This document shows, piece after piece, positions 1 to 6,113 of a DNA stretch of 6,113 nt. Origin of the DNA: Nitrospiria bacterium (lineage in GTDB: Bacteria > Nitrospirota > Nitrospiria > Nitrospirales > UBA8639); NCBI GenBank assembly GCA_030430725.1, contig JAUIKP010000215.1:1-6113 (forward strand), in the 5' to 3' direction. The position numbers were made by a program, and so were the translations under genes. A model generated the notes under the pieces. It saw only the letters and a list, made by a program, of their open reading frames with translations, had not been told where the DNA came from and did no database searches. Within the stretch, counting starts at the first letter, position 1; each line of letters starts with the position of its first letter.

Positions 1-1
1 A

Positions 2-214
2 CGAGCCATGGCAGCTTCATGCTCAATCCATCTCGCAGAAGTAGCCAAATTGTCAGCAGATTGGCCAACGGCATTCCGCACATTTCAGGAAATCCTGAAA
101 AATTATCCAGAACCTCAATATGCCTTCTACGTCAGCAAGGCCAATCAGGCGATTGAACAAATGACCTCCATTCAGCCTGTCTCTCTTCCTTTCCAGGAAG
201 CCCTGGTTGACTAA
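2..214 (+). CDS. C-terminal end of a TPR-like protein (partial, 5' end outside window)
   Basis: The frame is open to the left edge of the window and ends at a TAA at 212-214, so this is probably the last 70 residues of a longer gene; the ATG at 8 is unlikely to be the true start and has no room for a visible ribosome binding site. The segment from 'LAEVAKLSADW' through 'AFRTFQEILKNYPE' has the helix-turn-helix spacing of a tetratricopeptide repeat: small and aromatic residues at the packing positions, and a Pro closing the second helix. It is followed by another short helix and a Pro-containing tail. TPR units mediate protein-protein contacts, so no specific function can be assigned. It converges on the DUF971 gene and is the only gene on this strand. 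A short standalone ORF starting at 8 cannot be excluded but is less likely. Confidence 0.55.
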   Translation, partial: RAMAASCSIHLAEVAKLSADWPTAFRTFQEILKNYPEPQYAFYVSKANQAIEQMTSIQPVSLPFQEALVD

Positions 215-262
215 CCCTGTTCTCTCACTATTTTTAACTCAACTTTTCCAGTTCCTCGGGAC

Positions 263-287
263 GACGATTTCGGAAAGATCGTCTTTT
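263..287 (+). terminator. candidate rho-independent terminator for the left-edge gene
   Basis: The arms GACGAT (263-268) and ATCGTC (278-283) are perfect inverted complements. Two more inner pairs (U-G and U-A) leave a loop of about five bases, and TTTT follows at 284-287. It lies 48 bases after the stop codon of the + strand gene. The stem is short and the T-run has only four residues, so it is a weak example. On the opposite strand no T-run follows the hairpin, so it does not serve the DUF971 gene. Confidence 0.35.
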
Positions 288-356
288 GAGGCCGGATTCC
301 AGCAGATTCCTTGATTTTTTTGTGTAGCACCCTGAATCAAAGGAAAGCAGAAAGGC

Positions 357-707
357 CTAGAGGAGCTGCTTGCTTTTGGGTTTATTAGGCTGGCAAATAT
401 CGCATTGGCACATGCGGCGCAATGCCGTAAAGGAATACAGACCGGTATCGTGCCCGTCACTCCATTTAAATCTAAAGGCATAGCGCCCTACCGGCTCTAT
501 ATCCTGCAATAATATGAGAAGTGGTATAGAGTCTGGCTTAAGACGCAACTCGCCGGTCCATTCATCCGTGCATGCAGCACACGGGCAATGTTGTCGTAAA
601 TACCGAACCGGGTATACGCCCTTATGCCCATCACTCCATGTAATGCCTAGGACCCCTTTATCCAGCCACTCCATGTCTGTCGGTTCAAGTGATGATTGAG
701 AAGTCAT
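357..707 (-). CDS. DUF971 (GBBH-like N-terminal domain) protein with two C-x-C-x2-C motifs
   Basis: This 116-residue protein matches the DUF971 family (gamma-butyrobetaine hydroxylase-like N-terminal domain), a small fold also found in that hydroxylase and at the C-terminus of plant HCF101-type Mrp/ApbC Fe-S carriers. Two similar half-motifs are visible. The first has WSDGH at 24-28, Tyr32, Leu-Arg 37-38 and Cys 41, 43, 46. The second has WSDGH at 82-86, Tyr91, Leu-Arg 96-97 and Cys 100, 102, 105. The clustered cysteines suggest zinc or Fe-S binding, which is inference. There is no signal peptide or membrane segment, so it should be cytosolic. The ATG at 707 is preceded by AAGGA (720-716) eight bases upstream, a good ribosome binding site. 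It starts 27 bases after recO and is the last gene of the - strand cluster. Family assignment is strong; the cellular role is unknown. Confidence 0.85.
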   Translation of the reverse strand: MTSQSSLEPTDMEWLDKGVLGITWSDGHKGVYPVRYLRQHCPCAACTDEWTGELRLKPDSIPLLILLQDIEPVGRYAFRFKWSDGHDTGLYSFTALRRMCQCDICQPNKPKSKQLL

Positions 708-734
708 ATCCGATGTCCTTATGAGTGGGGCATT

Positions 735-1484
735 CTAGGAAACCCATTGTTCAAATGTGGGAAGAGCTTTTCCGACGACTGCCTGGAAATAGGCTTCCAT
801 CGCCTCTTCCACCTCAAACCGGACCGTCCCGATCGCTTTCAATCGAGACAGACTGGCCATAGGTAGGCGTCGAGCTTGTTCAATAAACGCTAAACTGCCT
901 TTAGAAATAGACAATAACCGCCCAACACCCCGTTGACTACAGCCGTGGCATACCATCCCCCCTAAGCGTGGGGAAAACCACTGAGGCATGTGGGAAGAGG
1001 CAATATTTCCGCATTCAGTACAACGATCAATTTGAGGTCGAAAACCCGTATGGCCCAGCACATGAATTTGAAATAATAAGGTGGTGAGGGCCAGGTCCCT
1101 GTCAGGAAGCAAGTTTTCCAGGGAATATACCAGCGCTGAATACATTTCCGGATTGGGATCACGATCCGCCGTAATCATCTCCACCATATGTACTATTTTG
1201 GCAGCGGCTGCCATTACACGTAAATCTTCTCGTACGGCTTTAAAATTTTTGATCAGATCTATTTGACTAATTTGCCCCAAAGCGTCAGGGGTTTTTTGAA
1301 ATAGGGTGACATCAACAATCCCAAATGGCTCAAGAACCCCGCCGAAGCGTGTTTTCATCCGGCGAGCTCCGCGAGCCGCGCCTCGAATTTTTCCCAGATC
1401 GGCGGAATACAGAGTGACAATTCTGTCGGCATCACCCCATCGTTGGCTTCGAATAATGACCGCGCGAGTTCTTAAGAGCGGCAT
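735..1484 (-). CDS. recO: DNA repair protein RecO
   Basis: RecO binds single-stranded DNA and, with RecR, displaces SSB so that RecA can load in the RecF pathway of gap repair; it also anneals strands. From the ATG at 1484 the protein has 249 residues, normal for the family. The N-terminal OB-fold (about 1-80) opens with 'LLRTRAVIIRSQRWGDADRI', followed by a basic Arg/Lys-rich loop (34-47) and 'GGVLEPF' (49-54), all typical. The C-terminal helical domain holds a four-cysteine zinc site (Cys155, 158, 179, 182). The frame extends upstream to a TTG at 1520, but the extra 12 residues are Cys-rich and outside the family alignment, so the ATG at 1484 is preferred. Neither start has a clear Shine-Dalgarno sequence. 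It lies 62 bases after era, a common pairing. Identification is firm; the exact start is less so. Confidence 0.93.
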   Translation of the reverse strand: MPLLRTRAVIIRSQRWGDADRIVTLYSADLGKIRGAARGARRMKTRFGGVLEPFGIVDVTLFQKTPDALGQISQIDLIKNFKAVREDLRVMAAAAKIVHMVEMITADRDPNPEMYSALVYSLENLLPDRDLALTTLLFQIHVLGHTGFRPQIDRCTECGNIASSHMPQWFSPRLGGMVCHGCSQRGVGRLLSISKGSLAFIEQARRLPMASLSRLKAIGTVRFEVEEAMEAYFQAVVGKALPTFEQWVS

Positions 1485-1546
1485 GAGCAGTCTACAAGTA
1501 CAATTGCAGATCAGACACAAATTCCGATGTAATTAACGCTAATTTT

Positions 1547-2440
1547 TTATCCATATCCCAATTCGCTCAACGCCTGCACATTATCGCGCCAACCTTCCTG
1601 TACTTTCACCCACATCCGCAAATAAATTTTCATACCGAACAGGCGCTCCATTTCTATCCGCGCACTTTGGCCGATCTCTTTAAGGCGCAGGCCTTTTTTC
1701 CCGATCACAATCCCTTTTTGACTTGTTTTTTCGACAAGAATAACGGCCCGAATGGTCGTCAGTCCTGGCTCTTCCTTAAATTCCTCAATTAAGACACCTA
1801 CCGCGTACGGTAATTCATCGTAGGTCTGTTCCAGGACTTTTTCACGAATGAGCTCCGCAGCCATATGGCGCATGGGCTGATTGGTCAAAAAATCTTCGTC
1901 ATACATTAATTCTGAACATGAGGGCAGACACGCAAAAGTTAATTCAACTAATTGCGGAACATTTACCCCGGTCTTTGCGGAAATGGGAATGATTTCACTC
2001 CAGGGAAACCATGTGCGGTATTGCTCAATAAGGGGAAGCAGCCTGGATTTGGCGACGGCATCGGCTTTATTTAATAATAAAAATACTCCATGAAATGGCC
2101 GCTCGTGATGTGCCGAGGATATCTGCTCCATGACCTGTCGATCTCCAGGGCCTGGCAACACCTGACTGTCCACAATCATATAGACCACGTCAGATTGAGT
2201 CAGTGTGCCCAAGGCCGATTGAACCATCTGTGTGTTCAGTCGATGGTGAGGCGTATGGAGGCCTGGCGTATCGATGAGGATGAGCTGGCCTTCAGGGTAA
2301 TGCCCAACCCCTAAAATCAGGTTCCGAGTTGTCTGTGGTTTATCAGAGACGATGGCGACCTTTTCCCGAACCAAGGCGTTGAGCAACGTCGACTTGCCGA
2401 CATTGGGTCGTCCTAAAATAGCTAGTTGGCCTGATTTCAT
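1547..2440 (-). CDS. era: GTPase Era, 30S ribosomal subunit assembly factor
   Basis: Era is an essential GTPase that binds the 3' end of 16S rRNA and checks maturation of the small subunit, linking it to cell growth and division. The 297-residue length is typical. The G-domain motifs are all present: G1 GRPNVGKS (10-17), G2 with PQTTR (35-39), G3 DTPG (57-60), G4 NKAD (124-127) and G5 SAK (154-156). The C-terminal KH RNA-binding domain has 'IVIGKKG' (244-250) followed by 'LKEIG' and the usual 'ARIEMERLFG' (260-269), ending near 'YLRMWVKV'. There is no truncation. The ATG at 2440 has only a weak GAAAG-like site upstream, and no other in-frame start lies close by. It follows ftsB after 88 bases and precedes recO, the usual era-recO order. 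No adjacent rnc gene is present here, unlike in Gammaproteobacteria. Confidence 0.97.
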   Translation of the reverse strand: MKSGQLAILGRPNVGKSTLLNALVREKVAIVSDKPQTTRNLILGVGHYPEGQLILIDTPGLHTPHHRLNTQMVQSALGTLTQSDVVYMIVDSQVLPGPGDRQVMEQISSAHHERPFHGVFLLLNKADAVAKSRLLPLIEQYRTWFPWSEIIPISAKTGVNVPQLVELTFACLPSCSELMYDEDFLTNQPMRHMAAELIREKVLEQTYDELPYAVGVLIEEFKEEPGLTTIRAVILVEKTSQKGIVIGKKGLRLKEIGQSARIEMERLFGMKIYLRMWVKVQEGWRDNVQALSELGYG

Positions 2441-2528
2441 CGAAAAACTTTCAAGTATGGGAAACCCGAAGAACCATTAATGAACGAGTATGAAGGGTAA
2501 AAGGGGTATGGCGCAAGAAGTCTTGCCG

Positions 2529-2882
2529 CTAAGGTCTGGCCGTAAACGAGGAAGGGACCGGCTCCACAAATTGATACACCACTTCTCCCTGCCGAACCAT
2601 ACCCAAACGATTTCGGGCCAGTTCCTCCAGGCGTTGCGGGTCCCGTTGAATACGGATGATATCTTCTTCGAGCGAAGCATTGATGTCTTGTAATTGCTGA
2701 ATTTGTTCGGTCAAATGCTGACGCGTTTCTCGCATATGAAAGTAGAGCGGCAAGCCATCAGCATGAAAAAACATGGTCCCCGCAAGCACACTCATCATCA
2801 AAAAAGCTCCAACCATGGGAAGGCGATCCAACAGATCACTCCCAAATCCCGTGGACGCCCGTTTTTTATTATTGGGACGCAT
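2529..2882 (-). CDS. ftsB: septum formation initiator family protein (FtsB/DivIC-type)
   Basis: This 117-residue single-pass membrane protein belongs to the FtsB/DivIC family, which joins FtsL and FtsQ/DivIB in the divisome and helps activate septal peptidoglycan synthesis. A basic cytoplasmic start (residues 1-20) leads into one hydrophobic segment at about 21-39. A Gln/Glu/Leu-rich coiled coil follows (about 50-80), then the family hallmark 'DPQRLEELARNRLGMV' (81-96) and 'GEVVYQF' (99-105). The expected topology is N-terminus in, C-terminus in the periplasm. The ATG at 2882 lies nine bases after the eno stop with no Shine-Dalgarno sequence, suggesting translational coupling to eno. Proximity of eno to a ftsB-type gene is recurrent in bacteria. 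FtsB and DivIC are hard to separate by sequence alone, so the symbol is by family; FtsL is also a small coiled-coil protein but lacks this C-terminal motif. Confidence 0.88.
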   Translation of the reverse strand: MRPNNKKRASTGFGSDLLDRLPMVGAFLMMSVLAGTMFFHADGLPLYFHMRETRQHLTEQIQQLQDINASLEEDIIRIQRDPQRLEELARNRLGMVRQGEVVYQFVEPVPSSFTARP

Positions 2883-2891
2883 ACTAGAAAA

Positions 2892-4220
<1,329 letters not shown>

Positions 4221-4225
4221 TTAAT

Positions 4226-4254
4226 CTTGTACCCTGAGATACGCCTTAGATCAA
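4226..4254 (-). promoter_or_regulatory. weak candidate sigma-70 promoter for eno
   Basis: On the - strand, TTGATC (4254-4249) and TACAAG (4231-4226) each match four of six consensus bases and are separated by exactly 17 bases. Transcription would begin near 4219, about 40 bases before the eno ATG at 4178. The -35 element overlaps the gatB stop codon. Such matches arise easily by chance, so this is only a suggestion that eno can be transcribed apart from gatB. Confidence 0.25.
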
Positions 4255-5681
4255 GGTATAAGATGGTGTTTCAACAGCACATTGACCTTACCGGGATTGG
4301 CTTTTCCCTGTGACGCTTTCATCACCTGTCCCACCAAAAAACCCAATACGGTTTCCTTCCCGGCACGATATTGCTCCACTTGAGTAGGATGCTGGGCCAG
4401 CACCTCCTCTATCAGTCTTTCCAGGATGCTTTCATCGGAAACCTGGGTCAGACCTTTCTCATTTACTAATTGTTCCGGAGTTTTCCCACTGGCATAAAAT
4501 TCCGGGAAGAGATCTCTGGCAACTTTCAAGCTAATGGTCCCCTCTTCTACCAATTGTAGGAGTTCCACCAATTGTTCAGGGCTTACCGGGGAAGATTCAG
4601 GACTGGTGTTCGCGGCATTGAGCTCACGAAGTAATTCGCCCATCACCCAGTTACTGACTGTTTTGGGATGGGGAAAGTGCTTCACGCAGGCCTCAAAATA
4701 GTCGGCCAGGTACTTTGAATCGGTCAGAATCTTTGCATCGTACTCAGGGAGATGATATTCCGTCACAAATCGATTCATGCGGGCAGCCGGAAGTTCTGGA
4801 ATAGTTTGACGCAACGACTCAACCCACTCCGCATCCACCCGGACGGAAAGCAGGTCCGGATCGGGAAAGTATCGGTAATCATGGGCCTCTTCCTTGCTTC
4901 GCATGACAACTGTATGCCCTTTCTGAACATCCCACAGCCGGGTTTCCTGACGGATCGCTTCACCCTCCGCTAATGCCTCAGTCTGCCTGGAGATTTCAAA
5001 ATCTAATGCCTCTTTAGCAAAACGGAAAGAATTGATATTTTTCAATTCGACCTTGGTCCCGAGAACCTTTTGACCTCGGGGACGAAGCGACACATTCGGC
5101 TCACAACGAAAACTCCCTTGTTCCATATTCCCATCACAAACATCTAAATAGACCAGAAGATCATGAAGGGTTTTCAAATAGGCATCAACCTCATCGGACG
5201 AATGCAAGTCGGGTTCGGTGACAATTTCTAACAATGGAGTCCCTGCTCGATTTAAATCGACCCCACTGCCTTCCACAGGCACATCATGCACATTTTTCCC
5301 GGCATCTTCTTCCAAATGCGCTCGGCGAATCCGCACGCGTTTTGTCTCTCCGTTGACGGAAATGTCCAGCCATCCTGGTCCGCAGATCGGCAAATCAAAC
5401 TGCGAAATTTGATAGCCCTTCGGGAGGTCAGGGTATAAGTAATTTTTTCGGGAGAATTGATTCGCCAGCAAGATCTCGCAGTGAAGCGCGAGTCCCGTGC
5501 GTACGGCCATTTCCACCGCACCTCGATTAAGTACCGGTAAACTTCCAGGGAATCCCAAACAGGTTGGACACACCTGAGTATTCGGAGGAAGACCGAAAGA
5601 GGTCGGACAGCCACAAAACAATTTCGTGTTTGTTTGGAGTTGGGCATGCACCTCAACTCCTATTACGGGTTCATAGGCCAT
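4251..5681 (-). CDS. gatB: Asp-tRNA(Asn)/Glu-tRNA(Gln) amidotransferase subunit GatB
   Basis: GatB binds mischarged Glu-tRNA(Gln) or Asp-tRNA(Asn), phosphorylates the carboxylate with ATP, and accepts ammonia channelled from the GatA glutaminase, giving Gln-tRNA or Asn-tRNA. At 476 residues it is full length. The N-terminal catalytic cradle opens with '[12 protein letters not shown]' (His12) and carries zinc-ligand cysteines at 23, 25, 38 and 41. It also has '[14 protein letters not shown]' (86-99), the acidic 'HLEEDAGK' (122-129), the GatB signature '[13 protein letters not shown]' (142-154) and '[10 protein letters not shown]' (268-277). The helical C-terminal YqeY-like tail domain (about 329-474) ends with the conserved 'KANPGKVN' region. 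The ATG at 5681 is the only usable start; its nearest purine-rich site GAGAGGAG lies about 15 bases away, an unusually long spacing. It is separate from gatA and gatC, which are not in this window. Confidence 0.97.
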   Translation of the reverse strand: MAYEPVIGVEVHAQLQTNTKLFCGCPTSFGLPPNTQVCPTCLGFPGSLPVLNRGAVEMAVRTGLALHCEILLANQFSRKNYLYPDLPKGYQISQFDLPICGPGWLDISVNGETKRVRIRRAHLEEDAGKNVHDVPVEGSGVDLNRAGTPLLEIVTEPDLHSSDEVDAYLKTLHDLLVYLDVCDGNMEQGSFRCEPNVSLRPRGQKVLGTKVELKNINSFRFAKEALDFEISRQTEALAEGEAIRQETRLWDVQKGHTVVMRSKEEAHDYRYFPDPDLLSVRVDAEWVESLRQTIPELPAARMNRFVTEYHLPEYDAKILTDSKYLADYFEACVKHFPHPKTVSNWVMGELLRELNAANTSPESSPVSPEQLVELLQLVEEGTISLKVARDLFPEFYASGKTPEQLVNEKGLTQVSDESILERLIEEVLAQHPTQVEQYRAGKETVLGFLVGQVMKASQGKANPGKVNVLLKHHLIP

Positions 5682-5725
5682 AACGCAGCAGAGCCACTCC
5701 TCTCGATATCATCTTTTCTCGAATC

Positions 5726-6040
5726 TTAATCCAGGGATTTCATTTCACGTTCACGGCGCATGGCATCCCGCCCCGCATCTAAGGCTTCTCGCACGGCACA
5801 AGAAATTTCTTCAACCAGTTCACGGCCACGCCCAACAACATCTTCTACCGCATCAGTGGCCCGTTCCTTAATGTCTCGCAAATCTTCGCTCGTTCGCCGG
5901 GCATACCCCGTAATGCGTTCTCGGGAATCTCTTCCGGGCTGAGGAGCCAACATGATCGCCGTCACAGCTCCCAAGAGCGCTCCACTTAAAAACGCTAACG
6001 CCACCGAGCCTGCCGATGCCCCTGAATGATTAGTTGCCAT
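5726..6040 (-). CDS. YtxH domain-containing small membrane protein
   Basis: This 104-residue protein has the YtxH-family layout: a short polar start, one small-residue-rich hydrophobic segment (about 11-32), the family hallmark 'LAPQPGRDSRERI' (31-43) at the membrane exit, then a long highly charged helix (about 45-100) likely to be amphipathic or coiled. Members are found widely, often near general-stress genes, and their molecular role is not established; attachment to the inner membrane with a cytoplasmic tail is likely. The frame extends to a GTG at 6073, but the ATG at 6040 is chosen because AAGGAGG (6055-6049) lies eight bases upstream and the preceding residues are just polar lysine-rich filler. 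The gatB ATG is 44 bases downstream of its stop. Cys81 is the only cysteine. Family assignment is fairly sure; function is unknown. Confidence 0.8.
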   Translation of the reverse strand: MATNHSGASAGSVALAFLSGALLGAVTAIMLAPQPGRDSRERITGYARRTSEDLRDIKERATDAVEDVVGRGRELVEEISCAVREALDAGRDAMRREREMKSLD

Positions 6041-6113
6041 AGGATGGCCCTCCTTTTTGTTCTTTATGTACACGTTTTTTCACAGTCGAGGTCGCCGCTT
6101 TGAGTCCGGCAAG
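6030..6113 (-). CDS. possible 3' end of an upstream gene overlapping the YtxH-type gene (partial)
   Basis: Reading the - strand from the right edge, one frame stays open for 27 codons and ends at a TAA at 6032-6030, overlapping the start of the YtxH-type gene by 11 bases. The other two - strand frames stop within 35 to 50 bases of the edge. The peptide begins 'LAGLKAATSTVKKRV' and ends in a polar, basic tail, which resembles the C-terminal end of DUF948-type proteins that often sit beside YtxH genes (as ytxG beside ytxH in Bacillus). That link is a weak inference from a very short piece. It may equally be non-coding leader sequence. Confidence 0.35.
   Translation of the reverse strand, partial: LAGLKAATSTVKKRVHKEQKGGPSYGN

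Noticed and set aside
83..100. Perfect inverted repeat with arms TTTCAGGA and TCCTGAAA around two bases
   Set aside because: It lies inside the TPR-like coding frame and encodes ordinary helix residues (FQEILK). There is no run of T directly after it and no partner site in the window, so a chance palindrome is the simplest reading.
215..356. Search for a terminator of the - strand cluster downstream of the DUF971 gene
   Set aside because: No hairpin followed by a T-run on the - strand was found here. The cluster may end by Rho or be stopped by the converging transcript.
239..481. - strand frame overlapping the end of the DUF971 gene
   Set aside because: It overlaps the C-terminal half of a well-supported gene in another frame, and its product has no family features.
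1531..1544. A/T-rich inverted repeat AATTA-ACGC-TAATT next to the era stop, followed by T residues on the + strand
   Set aside because: The stem is only five weak pairs and the T-run is on the strand opposite to the genes, so it would not terminate era or recO.
2090..2314. Open frames on the + strand opposite era, eno and gatB (for example 2090-2314, 3495-3833, 2773-3084)
   Set aside because: They lie wholly opposite genes with complete family hallmarks, have no recognisable protein features, and are frame shadows.
2441..2528. Possible promoter or attenuator in the 88-base ftsB-era gap, with a GCAAG/CTTGC hairpin near 2515-2528
   Set aside because: The best hexamer pairs have 19-base spacers and poor matches, and the hairpin is not followed closely by a T-run. 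I see nothing convincing in this gap.

Overview
The window looks like an ordinary chromosomal housekeeping segment of a Gram-negative-type bacterium with moderate G+C (by eye near 50%). The combination and order of genes, an enolase followed by a FtsB/DivIC-type divisome protein, then Era and RecO, with a C-x-C-x2-C variant of a DUF971 protein, and a small YtxH-type protein upstream of gatB, suggests a Nitrospira-like (Nitrospirota) genome. That placement is an inference from gene content and would need a database search to confirm.

Layout. On the left edge, the + strand carries the 3' end of a gene (to 214) whose last ~70 residues look like a tetratricopeptide repeat; a modest hairpin plus T-run (263-287) may terminate it. 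Everything else lies on the - strand and is read from right to left: a possible gene tail running in from the right edge (to 6030), a YtxH-type small membrane protein (6040-5726), gatB (5681-4251), eno (4178-2892), ftsB/divIC (2882-2529), era (2440-1547), recO (1484-735) and a DUF971 protein (707-357). The left-edge gene and the DUF971 gene converge across 142 bases.

The - strand genes are closely packed, with gaps of 9 to 88 bases. They are probably one or two transcription units, with a weak candidate sigma-70 promoter in the gatB-eno gap. They do not form one pathway. GatB is the tRNA-binding, activating subunit of the amidotransferase that makes Gln-tRNA and/or Asn-tRNA. Enolase serves glycolysis and gluconeogenesis. 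FtsB/DivIC acts in the divisome. Era is a GTPase that matures the 30S subunit, and RecO loads RecA in recombinational repair. The DUF971 protein is of uncertain, possibly Fe-S- or zinc-related, function. Era next to recO, and eno next to a ftsB-type gene, are neighbourhoods seen in many bacteria.

I found no tRNA, rRNA, CRISPR array, insertion sequence, phage or defence gene, and no broken gene. All six complete annotated genes with recognised families keep their hallmark residues. No stretch longer than 300 bases lacks a gene. The most notable points are the internal duplication in the DUF971 protein, start-codon choices for eno, recO and the YtxH-type gene, a hairpin at the eno/ftsB junction where ftsB lacks a ribosome binding site, and a possible overlapping gene at the right edge. 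I see no evidence for a previously undescribed system.
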